Assembly (NCBI GenBank): GCA_963825585.1
Contig: CAWGTX010000006.1
Span: 558,001-622,000 of the forward strand
Direction: 5' to 3'
Source of the DNA: JAOUGY01 sp963825585
Lineage (GTDB): Bacteria > Actinomycetota > Acidimicrobiia > Spongiisociales > ZC4RG35
Length of the DNA stretch: 64,000 nucleotides
Shown here: positions 8,656 through 18,627 of the stretch, one piece after another
Position numbering within the stretch: the first letter of the stretch is position 1
Layout of the letters: each line of letters begins with the position of its first letter
The notes under the pieces: generated by a model
Database searches by the model: none
What the model was told of the DNA's origin: nothing
What the model saw: the letters and a program-made list of their open reading frames with translations, nothing else
Made by a program: the position numbers and the translations under genes

Positions 8656-9669
8656 ACGGGTGCCGGCTTCTGCTTGTAGTGCGGAACCATCGCTGCCCGG
8701 CAGGAGAGCCATCGGGCGAGGCCGAGCGCAGCCATCCCGGCCGGACGCGCCATGGCTGCGACGGCCGGAGATCCGACGCCCAGCCATGCGAACGCAAGCG
8801 ACACGACCACCATTGGTCCGTAGACCGAACGCAAGCCCATCGAGACCACCACGATCGGTTGCGCCAGGGTCCGGGCGGCCTCGGCGTGCCCCAACGCCGC
8901 CTCACCGGCAACGGCCGAGATGAGACCGACCACCAGCAGGTTGGCACCAGTCGAGAGGGCGCCTGCGGTACCGAGCCACCAGCCCATCCGGGTGAGAAGC
9001 CGCACTGAGATGGCGTCGAGGAACCTGGCGGCCACCTGTTCGTCGACCGCCACCGTGCGGGTGGCACGCCGGGCACCGATCAGCGTGTAGGCAGTGGACA
9101 GGACGTTCGCCACGGCGAGACCGCCGAAGGCGGTCCATGCAGGATCGCCGAGCACTATGTGGAGCACAGCCACCGCCACCACCGATGTGACCGCCTGAGC
9201 TGTGGACACACGGGCCGCCTGCCAGGCCGCCTGATCGAGATGGAAGAGCCGACGCAGGTGGTCCTGGATCGGCGAGACCACAAATACGACGAACGATGTG
9301 AGCGCCAACGGCAGGACGAGTTGGCCGTATTCGCCCGTTGCCAGCACCATCAAGGTCGGTACGACGACCACCACGGCGGCGCAGGCGAGAGCAACCGGAA
9401 GTAGCCGCCACGAGACCACCGGCGCCAGACGCCGTCGGACCCCCGCCGGGCAGGTCGAGGATCACCTTCTCCGCCGGGATGAAGATGAGCTGGGTGGTGA
9501 CGGTGGTCGCCATGCCGAACGCGGCGAAGAAGATGGCGTAGACACCGATGAACTCCGGGGTGTCCTCCCACGCCCGAATCACGTACAGGCCGGTGACGAA
9601 CGTGGCGATGGACGCCATTCCGGCGTCGACGAGGCCACCGGACAATCTCGAGCGGATGAGCCGGATCAT
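8652..9669 (-). pseudogene. Polysaccharide flippase (Wzx-like), frameshifted and truncated
   Basis: The N-terminal part (MIRLIRSRLSGGLVDAGM, then two membrane segments) is read from 9669 to about 9445. The rest (VVSWRLLPVALACAAVV onward, many membrane helices) lies in another frame. The frames join if one base is removed from the run of five C at about 9440-9445 (five G on the coding strand). The joined product is about 339 residues, shorter than the usual 400-500, and its tail after VYGPMVV looks out of family. It is either a sequencing error plus real truncation, or a decaying gene. It would have moved lipid-linked oligosaccharide across the membrane. Confidence 0.7.
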
Positions 9670-9781
9670 GGGGATCCGTCGACGACCGACTCTGACCGCG
9701 GAGCGCGCCCAGCCGCCGCACGGAACGCGCCAACAGGACGGGAGCTCCCCGGCGACGCTGGCGTGTCCCGAGTCCAATCTG

Positions 9782-10174
9782 ATGACCACATACCCCGGAC
9801 TGGCGCTGGCCGGCACCTATTCGCCGCCGTTCCGTCCGCTCACCGATGAGGAGGCGGCCGACGATGCGGCTCGAATCCTGTCGAGCGGCGCCCACGTGGT
9901 GTGGGTCGGCCTCGGAGCCCCCAAACAGGAACTGCGGATGGCCCGTATGCACCCGCTGCTCGCCGGTGTCACGCTCGTGGGCATAGGTGCCGTGTTCGAC
10001 TGGTTCGCCGGCAACGTCTCCAAAGCGCCGGACTGGATGCAGAAGGCCGGCCTCGAGTGGTTGTACCGGCTGTCGCGTGAGCCCCGCCGTCTGTGGCGGC
10101 GCTACATCTGGAACAACCCGGCATACCTGGGCCTGCTCGGGCTCCAACTGGCCCGCCACAAGCTGAAGCGGTAG
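9782..10174 (+). pseudogene. WecG/TagA/CpsF glycosyltransferase, C-terminal remnant
   Basis: From 9782 the plus strand encodes the C-terminal half of a WecG/TagA-family glycosyltransferase: TYPGLALAGTYSPPF, VVWVGLGAPKQE, GIGAVFDWFAG, APDWMQKAGLEWLYRL and EPRRLWRRYIW. The N-terminal half with the acceptor and first substrate-binding part is missing, and the in-frame sequence upstream is antisense to the flippase and unrelated. It is therefore a remnant left by a deletion that also reached the divergent flippase. The enzyme family adds amino-sugars to undecaprenyl-linked intermediates. Confidence 0.8.
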
Positions 10175-10185
10175 ATCCGAGTCAG

Positions 10186-10214
10186 CGCCTGGCTGCTGGC
10201 TGCTGGCTGCTGGC
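10186..10214. repeat. Short heptamer array (GCTGGCT type)
   Basis: About three to four tandem copies of a CTGGCTG heptamer follow the stop of the WecG remnant and end about 25 bp before ettA. It is the smallest member of the heptamer family in this window. Confidence 0.75.
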
Positions 10215-10237
10215 AGCTCGCTAGCCTCACGTTCGTC

Positions 10238-11914
<1,677 letters not shown>

Positions 11915-12004
11915 GGTTCCCGAGCAATTCGACATCGACCGGGAACTCGAAGCCGCCCCACCGTGTCATCGGGTAGCGGACGAGCAGGACGGGTGAGCCC
12001 GAAC

Positions 12005-12026
12005 ACAACTGGTGAACGCCAGTTGT
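12005..12026 (+). terminator. Hairpin downstream of ettA
   Basis: ACAACTGG and CCAGTTGT pair around a 6-base loop, 90 bp after the ettA stop. It has no T-run. The rest of 11915-12177 shows nothing convincing; a small ORF from 12089 runs into the repeat array and has no recognisable family. Confidence 0.4.
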
Positions 12027-12177
12027 CGATCCGGTAACAATCACCGGGCATCCTGTGATCGGGCAACAACAGGCTGGGAGACGGGCGCATGCAAGGCAAC
12101 ATCCAGGGGATCGACGCGGTCTCGGTTCGAGCCGACGGTGTCGGTGACGACATCGATGTGGTGGTGGATCTGCGTGA

Positions 12178-12860
12178 CCCCCCTTCGACCCCCCGCCGCT
12201 ACTTGCCCAGGGGGGACGACCCCCCTTCGACCCCCCGCCGCTACTTGCCCAGGGGGGACGACCCCCCTTCGACCCCCCGCCGCTACTTGCCCAGGGGGGA
12301 CGACCCCCCTTCGACCCCCCGCCGCTACTTGCCCAGGGGGGACGACCCCCCTTCGACCCCCCGCCGGTACTTGCTTCGCGTTCTTCGCGTGCTTGGCCGA
12401 GGGTGCTGATGCCATCGCGGCATACGTCCGCCACGTTCCAGGGTGTTTGATGCCCAGGGGGGACGACCCCCCTTCGACCCCCCGCCGGAACTTGCCTCGC
12501 GTTCTTCGCGTGCTTGGCCGAGGGTGCTGATGCCATCGCGGCATTACGTCCGCCACGTTCCAGGGTGTTTGATGCCCAGGGGGGGACGACCCCCCTTCGA
12601 CCCCCCGCCGGTCATGCCCAGGGGGGACGACCCCCCTTCGACCCCCCGCCGGTACTTGCCTCGCGTTCTTCGCGTGCTTGGCCGAGGGTGCTGATGCCAT
12701 CGCGGCATACGTCCGCCACGTTCCAGGGTGTTTGATGCCCAGGGGGGACGACCCCCCTTCGACCCCCCGCCGGTACTTGCCCAGGGGGGACGACCCCCCT
12801 TCGACCCCCCGCCGGTACTTGCCTCGCGTTCTTCGCGTGCTTGGCCGAGGGTGCGGAGAC
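12178..12860. repeat. GC-rich tandem array of 42-bp and about 121-bp units
   Basis: Each unit begins with C6-TTCGA-C6 and carries a GGGGGG-ACGA-CCCCCC palindrome at its junction. Four 42-bp units start at 12178, 12220, 12262 and 12304. Longer units of 121-123 bp start at 12346, 12467 and 12631, with short ones at 12590 and 12752 and a last partial long one at 12794. The long unit adds GCTTGGCCGAGGGTGC, an ATGCC...GGCAT inverted repeat and CCACGTTCCAGGGTG. The 42-bp units keep all frames open, so large ORFs here on both strands are artefacts. On the minus strand the G-tracts could form quadruplexes. Confidence 0.95.
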
Positions 12861-12890
12861 CCTCGCACGGGCCGTAGCCACGCTCAAACT

Positions 12891-12925
12891 CTACGTTCTA
12901 CGTTCTACGTTCTACGTTCTACGTT
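12891..12925. repeat. Heptamer array (CTACGTT)5
   Basis: Five perfect tandem copies of CTACGTT lie between the GC-rich array and the P450 promoter. The same heptamer, or its complement AACGTAG, recurs at 35.4 kb and 52.9-53.4 kb. Confidence 0.9.
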
Positions 12926-12955
12926 GTACCTTCCTGCCGTTCCGCCTTCCTCCGC

Positions 12956-12975
12956 TATATAGTTCGGCACCGAAC
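12956..12975 (+). promoter_or_regulatory. Candidate -10 box and operator before the P450 gene
   Basis: TATATA at 12956-12961 is directly followed by the perfect palindrome GTTCGG-CA-CCGAAC (12962-12975), 15 bp before the ATG. The layout suggests a very short leader and a repressor site over the transcription start. It does not match the GntR palindrome found elsewhere in the island. Confidence 0.5.
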
Positions 12976-12989
12976 GACTCGGGAGAACC

Positions 12990-14210
12990 ATGCGGAGTGC
13001 TGTCGTCGACATCGCCGATCCTGACCTCTTCGTCGACTCCGTCCCACATGATCGGTTTCGCAGGCTCAGGAACGAACAGCCTCTGAGCTTCCACGAAGAG
13101 GAGCGGGGAGCGGGCTTCTGGGCGGTCGTTCGATACCAGGACGTGATCGACGTCGGGCGCGACTGGCGTACCTTCTCTTCGGCGCAGGGGTCGACCCTCG
13201 AGGAGCTGGACGAGGATCAGTTGGCGGTGCGTCGCTCCATGCTGGATCTGGACCCGCCCACCCACACTCGTTTGCGGCGGCTGGTGACGCCCGGTTTCAC
13301 CCCCAGAGTCGTCCGAAGTTACGAGGAGGCGTTCCGCCTCCTCACCCGTCAGGTGCTCGACGAGGCGTTCGCCAAGGGCAGCTTCGACCTGGTGAGCGAG
13401 ATATCCAAGAACCTGCCAGTGGTATGGCTGTGTCGACATCTCGGTGTTCCGGAGAGCGACGCCGCCAAACTCATCGAGTGGACCGATCGGATGCTGGGAC
13501 AGTCCGACCCCGAGTACCGGGAGGACGAGTCCGATCCCCGCTCCCGGTACGCGCCGTTCGGGACCATCGCCGGGTTGGAGGCCTACGAATACGCCGCCCG
13601 ATGGGCTACCGAACGGCGGGCACACCCGGTCGACGACGTGATGACGGCCATCCTCATGGCGGAACCCGACGGTGAACCACTCAGCGACGACGAGTTCAAG
13701 AACTTCTTCACGGTGCTCATGATCGCCGGCCAGGAGGCTTCGCGGCATTCGATCTCACACGGCGTGCTCGCTCTGATCGAGCGACCGGAACAGCTCGACC
13801 GGTTGGCTGCGAACCCCGACCTGTTGCCGAGTGCGGTCGAAGAGATCATCCGATGGTCCTCGCCCATCTACCAGTTCCGACGCACTGCCACCACCGATGT
13901 CGGCATGCACGGCGAGACCATCAGAGCCGGCGAAAAGGTCACCGTGTGGTATGTGGCAGCCAACTTCGACGAGACCGTGTTCACCGACCCCGAGACCTTC
14001 GATATCACCCGCTCCCCCAACGAGCACGTGTCCTTCGGGAGGGGCGGCCCGCATTTCTGTCTGGGGGCGGGTCTGGCGCGGCTCCAGGTCCAGATCACGT
14101 TCGAGGAGTTGATGCCCCGACTCGGATCGTTGCGGCTGTCTGGTCCCGTGGAGCGGTTGCGTTCCAATTTCATCCACGGCGTCAAGCACCTGCCGGTGAC
14201 GGTTCGTTAG
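12990..14210 (+). CDS. Cytochrome P450
   Basis: A soluble 406-residue bacterial P450. The heme ligand is Cys357 in VSFGRGGPHFCLGAGLAR, the ExxR pair is Glu285-Arg288 (EEIIR), and the I-helix oxygen-binding segment is IAGQEASRH (about 245-253), where the usual acid-threonine pair is replaced by E-A. It needs a ferredoxin/reductase partner, not found in the window. It is similar in its C-terminus (RLRSNFIHGVKHLP) to the second P450 at 33158-34417, so the two are probably paralogues. It stands next to the GntR and RidA genes of the amine-catabolic island, which suggests oxidation of an amine or its derivative, but this is inference. Confidence 0.92.
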   Translation: MRSAVVDIADPDLFVDSVPHDRFRRLRNEQPLSFHEEERGAGFWAVVRYQDVIDVGRDWRTFSSAQGSTLEELDEDQLAVRRSMLDLDPPTHTRLRRLVTPGFTPRVVRSYEEAFRLLTRQVLDEAFAKGSFDLVSEISKNLPVVWLCRHLGVPESDAAKLIEWTDRMLGQSDPEYREDESDPRSRYAPFGTIAGLEAYEYAARWATERRAHPVDDVMTAILMAEPDGEPLSDDEFKNFFTVLMIAGQEASRHSISHGVLALIERPEQLDRLAANPDLLPSAVEEIIRWSSPIYQFRRTATTDVGMHGETIRAGEKVTVWYVAANFDETVFTDPETFDITRSPNEHVSFGRGGPHFCLGAGLARLQVQITFEELMPRLGSLRLSGPVERLRSNFIHGVKHLPVTVR

Positions 14211-14230
14211 AGGACAGGGTCAGGGTTGAG

Positions 14231-14917
14231 TCAGGCCTGGCCGGCCTCGGCGATGGCGGCCTCGAGCACCTCGAGTTGCAGATCCAGGCCCGAGAGGATG
14301 TGGGCGGTCATCGCCTCCTGGGCGGCCCGACCATCGCCTCGCTCGATGGCAGTGAGTACGTCCTCGTGGCTCGGGTCGGCGTGGAGGAAGTGCAGGTCGG
14401 CGGCGTGCAACTTGGCGAACATCCGGAACGCCTGCCCACGACCCCAGATGGAGTCGACCGTCTCGAGGAACATGGCGTTCCCGGTTGCCTCCACGATCGA
14501 GCGATGAACACGACGGTTGAGGTCGTATCCCTCTTCGGCGCTGCCGGCACCGTTGGCCGCACCGGCGATCGACGCCCGGATCAGCTCGATGGCGGCGGGA
14601 TCGCCCAGCTCGGCCACCAGGCGGGCCGCATACCCCTCCACCGCGGCCCGCAACTCGTACGTCGCCCGGACCTCCGCCAGGTCGAGTGAGCGGACCATGA
14701 AGCCGCCCCGCTCGCTGGCCTCGAGGATGCCTTCGCCCTCGAGTCGGAGCAGAGCCTCACGGACGGGGGTTCGGGAGACGTCCATCTCCTCGGCGAGCAC
14801 CTCCTGGACGAGCCTCTCACCGGGGGGGACACGTCCGGACACGACCGCGTCGAAGATCTGGCGGTACACGAAGTCCGCCAGTCTCACGGTCGATCGTTCC
14901 AGACGTTCGAAGGCCAT
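14231..14917 (-). CDS. GntR-family regulator, FCD (FadR) subfamily
   Basis: A 228-residue DNA-binding regulator. The winged helix-turn-helix spans about residues 10-75 (VSGRVPPGERLVQEVLAEEMDVSRTPVREALLRLEGEGILE), followed by an all-helical FCD ligand domain with LRAAVEGYAARL and conserved His residues. The start MAFERLERS at 14917 is preferred to the upstream ATG at 14989, which lies beyond the operator. It is divergent from ridA, and the palindrome at 14961-14975 lies between them, as expected for autoregulation. It is the best candidate for the regulator of all four palindromes in the island. Confidence 0.88.
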   Translation of the reverse strand: MAFERLERSTVRLADFVYRQIFDAVVSGRVPPGERLVQEVLAEEMDVSRTPVREALLRLEGEGILEASERGGFMVRSLDLAEVRATYELRAAVEGYAARLVAELGDPAAIELIRASIAGAANGAGSAEEGYDLNRRVHRSIVEATGNAMFLETVDSIWGRGQAFRMFAKLHAADLHFLHADPSHEDVLTAIERGDGRAAQEAMTAHILSGLDLQLEVLEAAIAEAGQA

Positions 14918-14960
14918 TCGTGCTCCCAGGGACTCCGCCGGCGGTTCCGGCGGCCGACAC

Positions 14961-14975
14961 TGCATACAGTATGCA
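14961..14975. promoter_or_regulatory. GntR operator, gntR/ridA intergenic
   Basis: TGCATACAGTATGCA is a perfect 15-bp palindrome between the divergent gntR and ridA genes. It fits the consensus TGNATACAGTATNCA built from the four sites in this window. Confidence 0.75.
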
Positions 14976-15006
14976 AGATGCAGCGGCACATTCTACGCTG
15001 AGCCGC

Positions 15007-15402
15007 ATGGTTGACATCGTCACGACTTCGGGCGGCGGACGGTTCGAGAAGATCGGCTCCTACAGCCGAGCCAAACGGGTCGGGCCGTTCGTCTACGTGG
15101 CCGGTACCACCGCCATCGAGCCGACCGGCAAGCTCCACGCCCCGTATGACACCTATGCCCAGACCATCTACGCGTTCGAACGGGTGGCGAAGGCCTTGGA
15201 GGAGGTGGGATCCGCAATGGAAGACGTGGTCCGGACCCGCATGTATTTCGCCGACATGTCCTCGGCGGGCGAGGCGGTCCGTGCCCACGGCGAGGTGTTT
15301 CGCGGCATCGATCCCGTCACCACCGGATGCGAGGTGGGACTCACCACCCCTGGGATGATGGTCGAGGTCGAGGTCGACGCCATCGTCGCCTCGTTGCTCT
15401 GA
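15007..15402 (+). CDS. RidA family enamine/imine deaminase
   Basis: A 131-residue RidA/YjgF/YER057c protein with FVYVAGTTA, TRMYFADM and MVEVEVDAIVA in the expected order. RidA proteins hydrolyse reactive enamines and imines made by PLP or flavin enzymes. Next to an amine oxidase and permease regulon, it probably clears imine products. The conserved C-terminal Arg-containing motif of canonical RidA is not obvious, so a subfamily member is likely. It is the first gene of the rightward unit under the palindrome at 14961. Confidence 0.85.
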   Translation: MVDIVTTSGGGRFEKIGSYSRAKRVGPFVYVAGTTAIEPTGKLHAPYDTYAQTIYAFERVAKALEEVGSAMEDVVRTRMYFADMSSAGEAVRAHGEVFRGIDPVTTGCEVGLTTPGMMVEVEVDAIVASLL

Positions 15403-15521
15403 AGACCGGCATTGCCGGTCGATTTCCGCCCCGTGTCGGGCGGGCTAGTTCTACCGGCACTCCGTATCTTTTCCCCCGGAATGGGCGACCCCGGGCCCTT
15501 CCGAGCACTACGTTGGTGGAC

Positions 15522-15536
15522 CGTATACAGAATTCA
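15522..15536. promoter_or_regulatory. GntR operator before the APC permease
   Basis: CGTATACAGAATTCA matches the consensus at most positions, 50 bp before the permease start. It lies in the 184-bp gap after ridA, which holds no gene. Confidence 0.6.
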
Positions 15537-15586
15537 GTGGACCTGTTCCGCTGAATCGTCAGGTGGACGTGCGACGGAGGTACGGC

Positions 15587-17005
15587 ATGGCAGATGTGGA
15601 CATCGAAAAATCCGAGAGCCTCGTCAAGGCTCTCGGCACGTGGGACATCTTCGCCGCAGGGGTCGGCCTGGTGGTGGCGGCGAGCACGCTGGTCACCGAC
15701 TTCCAGGGTTGGTTCCTCGGTGGCACCACCTTTGCGCTCGCTCTGGTGGCGTCGGCGGTTCTGAACCTCTTCCTCGGGCTCTCCGCCGCCGAACTCTCGA
15801 CCACCTACCCGAAGGCGGGAGCGCTCTACGACTACGGGGCGGCTGCAACCCCGGGCGGGAGGACCGGCAAGACCTTTGTCGGCGTGTTCCTGGGCATGCT
15901 CTTCTACTCGATGTTCGCCTTCGCCGGCGGCGGCGAGACCACGGCAGGTGCCTTCGGCGCCGTTGGGCTCTTCAACGCCGGTTCGGTGACGATGTGGATC
16001 ATCATCCTGACGATCCTCGCCGTGATCCCGAACCTGTTGGGGATCTCGGCGCTGGCCAAACTCGAGCTCGGACTGCTCGTCGGGATGCTCGGCATCAGGT
16101 GGTTCTTCGGCCTCGCAGGATTCGGCGGGTTCTCCGAACTGGGCGGGTGGTCGTTCGACAACATCGCCGCCGCCGTGGACGATTTCGCCGGATACGCCGG
16201 GCTTCTCGCCCTGACGGGTGGATTCGCCTTCTGGAGCTTCGTCGGCATCGAGTTCGTCGCTCCATTGGCAGAGGAGACCAAGGACCCGACCCGATCCATA
16301 CCTCGAGGCATCGTGTACGGGATCGGGGCCATCCTGTTCACTTCCCTGTTCATGGGATTCGGGGTGAGCGGCCTGGCGGGTGACTGGCTCAATGTGATCT
16401 CCGAGGACGCACCCCAGCTGGACGTCGGCATCGCCATGTTCGGCACCACCGGTCGGGTCCTCATGGCCATGGCTTCGGTGCTCGCAACGTTCGCATCGAT
16501 GACGGTGGTGTACGCAGCGATGCCCCGCATCCTGTACGGCATCTCCCGCAACGGCCACCTGCTCGGCCCACTTTCGAAGGTCTTCGGCCACATCCATCCC
16601 AAGTACCGGACGCCATGGGTTGCGATCCTGTTCACGGCGGTCCTCTACACGGGAGTGGCGATTGCCTACGGTGGCGTGGTCGAGCAGATCTTCACGGCCG
16701 CCTACGTGTGGATTCTGCTGTACGCGATCTACCACGTGCTCGTGGTCGTGTCTCGGTTCACGAATCCGAACGTCTCCCGACCGTTCAAGCTGCCGCTGGC
16801 AGTGCCGATTCTCGGCTTCCTGATGACGATCTACGTCTGGTGGAACGCCTTCCTGCCATTTGCCGACGGTCATGCATTCTTCGGACCGAGGGCGGCGACG
16901 TTCATCCTGCTCCCGTCGTTGCTGGTGGCCGCCATCTCCGTGGCACTGCGTGGCTCGTCGGGAGTGGTGGACCACCTCGAGGAAGAGGTCCACCAGCAGA
17001 TATGA
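15587..17005 (+). CDS. APC-family amino acid/amine permease
   Basis: A 472-residue integral membrane transporter with about 12 hydrophobic segments, starting MADVDIEKSESLVKALGTWDIFAAGVGLV. The start at 15587 has GGAGG seven bases upstream. Family marks include the broken first helix (GVGLVVAASTLVTDFQG), the segment FWSFVGIEFVAPLAEETKDPTRSIPRGI and ISRNGHLLGPLSKVFGHIHPKYRTPW. It belongs to the amino acid-polyamine-organocation superfamily, which includes the putrescine importer PuuP. It carries its own operator, so the imported compound is likely the inducer or its precursor. Confidence 0.88.
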   Translation: MADVDIEKSESLVKALGTWDIFAAGVGLVVAASTLVTDFQGWFLGGTTFALALVASAVLNLFLGLSAAELSTTYPKAGALYDYGAAATPGGRTGKTFVGVFLGMLFYSMFAFAGGGETTAGAFGAVGLFNAGSVTMWIIILTILAVIPNLLGISALAKLELGLLVGMLGIRWFFGLAGFGGFSELGGWSFDNIAAAVDDFAGYAGLLALTGGFAFWSFVGIEFVAPLAEETKDPTRSIPRGIVYGIGAILFTSLFMGFGVSGLAGDWLNVISEDAPQLDVGIAMFGTTGRVLMAMASVLATFASMTVVYAAMPRILYGISRNGHLLGPLSKVFGHIHPKYRTPWVAILFTAVLYTGVAIAYGGVVEQIFTAAYVWILLYAIYHVLVVVSRFTNPNVSRPFKLPLAVPILGFLMTIYVWWNAFLPFADGHAFFGPRAATFILLPSLLVAAISVALRGSSGVVDHLEEEVHQQI

Positions 17006-17616
17006 GCGATCCGAGCCCGGGCGACGTCCCGGAGTCGTTCGATCAGGGAGCCGGTCGCAAGACCGGCTCCCTGCCTATGGGCCTGCGTTCCCGCGCCCGC
17101 CGCCTGTACCGGATACGGCGTGAACAGTTGATGGAGATCCCGGTCGCTGCCCTCAACGAGCGGTTCGGCCCGGATCAGGTCGTCGTCGACGAGCACCACC
17201 AGTACGCCCGGGTCGAGTCATCCGATTACACCCTCGAACTCGGCTTCGCCGGCACCTACCGGATGTTCGGCGCACTGATCGACATGCAGTGGGTGGCACT
17301 ACGAGGCGACACGACCGGGACGACCGACGAATTCGAGTACCGCTTCGACAGGAAGTCCTTCGTCGTGAAGAAGGGCTCGGACCAGGTGCTGGGTGCCCGG
17401 ATGGCTGATCATCGCGCCGTCGAACTCGCCGGACGCTCGGAGCTGAAGTCTCTCAAGGTGTCGAACGGGCCGTCCGGTCGCAAAGTCACCATCACCCCGC
17501 TTCCGGGAACGATCACCGCCGTCTACTTCCCGCCGCTCCCACCATATTCGGTTCCCTTGAAGCCCCACGAGGCTCGGGACCACATCGCCCTGGCGCTCCA
17601 CCTACTCCAGGCCTGA
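17002..17616 (+). CDS. Conserved-looking protein of unknown function
   Basis: A 204-residue protein whose ATG overlaps the permease stop by four bases, so it is translated with it. No signal peptide or membrane segment is seen. The middle is beta-rich (VVVDEHHQYARVESSDYTLELGFAGTYRMFG, EYRFDRKSFVVKKGSDQVLGARM). No family is recognised. Its position between the permease and the glutamate-synthase-like genes makes it a candidate accessory factor of the amine pathway. Confidence 0.7.
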   Translation: MSDPSPGDVPESFDQGAGRKTGSLPMGLRSRARRLYRIRREQLMEIPVAALNERFGPDQVVVDEHHQYARVESSDYTLELGFAGTYRMFGALIDMQWVALRGDTTGTTDEFEYRFDRKSFVVKKGSDQVLGARMADHRAVELAGRSELKSLKVSNGPSGRKVTITPLPGTITAVYFPPLPPYSVPLKPHEARDHIALALHLLQA

Positions 17617-17639
17617 ACGGCGCGACACCGTTCGTTCTT

Positions 17640-17654
17640 GGTATACTGTATTCA
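17640..17654. promoter_or_regulatory. GntR operator before glxB
   Basis: GGTATACTGTATTCA is the reverse complement of a consensus site and lies 29 bp before the glxB ATG, which has a strong GGAGG at 17672-17676. Confidence 0.65.
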
Positions 17655-17682
17655 GTACACAGACGACCCCCGGAGGTATCAC

Positions 17683-18627
17683 ATGTGCGGGATTGCCGGC
17701 AGGATCTGCTCCCCACCGGGCGCGGTCGGACGAGATCTGGTCGAGCTGATGCAAGCCCAGCGGCACCGGGGGTCGGACTCGACCGGGTTCGGGCTCTACG
17801 GACTGCCGCGGGAGTGGGGGTACGTCATCCGGGCCGTTTCTTCGGATCGGTCCCGACTCTCCGGTCAGCTCGAGACTCTCCTCGCCGCCTGCCGGGAGCA
17901 CGGCTCCGATTTCATCTCCGATCCGACCTGGGACACACTCACCCAGAAGCATGTGTCGGTGCGGCTCGAGGTCGGAGACCCTGCCGATTCCATGGAGAGT
18001 TGGCTCGCCGACGCCGACCACATTCCCGGCTTCGAGATCCAATCCGTCGGTCGAACGCTCGAGATCATCAAGGATCTGGGTGACGCCTACGAGGTGGCCG
18101 ACAAGCACGGCGTTCGTGATTTCGTCGGGACCCATGGCCTGGCGAACGCCCGCATGGCCACCGAGTCCTTCGTCTCCCCCACCGCCTCCCACCCCTTCTG
18201 GGCGCGGCCGTACCCCGACATCGCCATCGTCCACAACGGCCAGCTCACCAACTACTACCTCCTCACCGAGAAGCTCCAACGCAAGGGATACGACTTCAAG
18301 ACCCAGAATGACTCGGAAGTCATCGCCATCTGGATGTCGGACCAGATGGCCCAGGGTCACTCGATGGTGGACTCGCTGGAGCTGTCGAAGACGGCCCTAG
18401 ACGGGTGTTTCACCTACATGCTGTCGACCGGCGACACCATCGGCTTCGCCAAGGACAAGTTCGCCATCAAACCGCTCGTCGTGGCGGAAGAGGGGAACGG
18501 ATCGGTGGCGATCGGCACCGAAGAGCAGGCCGTCCGAAAGATCTACCGGGACGAGGTCGACATCATCAACTACGACGGGCCGCTGCAGTCGACCACCTGG
18601 CCGGTGACGGTGGGAGCCCCGGTATGA
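17683..18627 (+). CDS. glxB: Glutamate synthase-like amidotransferase subunit (GlxB/MgsA type)
   Basis: A 314-residue class II glutamine amidotransferase. It starts MCGIAGRI, so Cys2 becomes the N-terminal nucleophile after Met removal, and it has QRHRGSDSTG, HGLANARMATES and VHNGQLTNYY. It corresponds to domain 1 of glutamate synthase, encoded as a separate gene in GlxBCD and N-methylglutamate synthase (MgsABC) systems. Its stop overlaps glxC by four bases. In this pathway the set would make glutamate or an N-substituted glutamate; the sequence alone does not decide. Confidence 0.85.
   Translation: MCGIAGRICSPPGAVGRDLVELMQAQRHRGSDSTGFGLYGLPREWGYVIRAVSSDRSRLSGQLETLLAACREHGSDFISDPTWDTLTQKHVSVRLEVGDPADSMESWLADADHIPGFEIQSVGRTLEIIKDLGDAYEVADKHGVRDFVGTHGLANARMATESFVSPTASHPFWARPYPDIAIVHNGQLTNYYLLTEKLQRKGYDFKTQNDSEVIAIWMSDQMAQGHSMVDSLELSKTALDGCFTYMLSTGDTIGFAKDKFAIKPLVVAEEGNGSVAIGTEEQAVRKIYRDEVDIINYDGPLQSTTWPVTVGAPV

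Noticed and set aside
12178..12860. CRISPR-like appearance of the array
   Set aside because: The spacers are not unique: the blocks between the C6/G6 motifs are themselves repeats of two kinds, and no cas gene is present.
12041..12868. Long ORFs on both strands across the GC-rich array
   Set aside because: The 42-bp unit is a multiple of three and has no stop codons in most frames, so long frames arise by chance. The products are pure repeats (PPSTPRRYLPRGDD and its antisense) with no domain or sensible start.
15341..16993. 550-codon ORF antisense to the APC permease
   Set aside because: Low-complexity His/Glu/Arg-rich shadow frame; the plus strand encodes a typical 12-helix permease.
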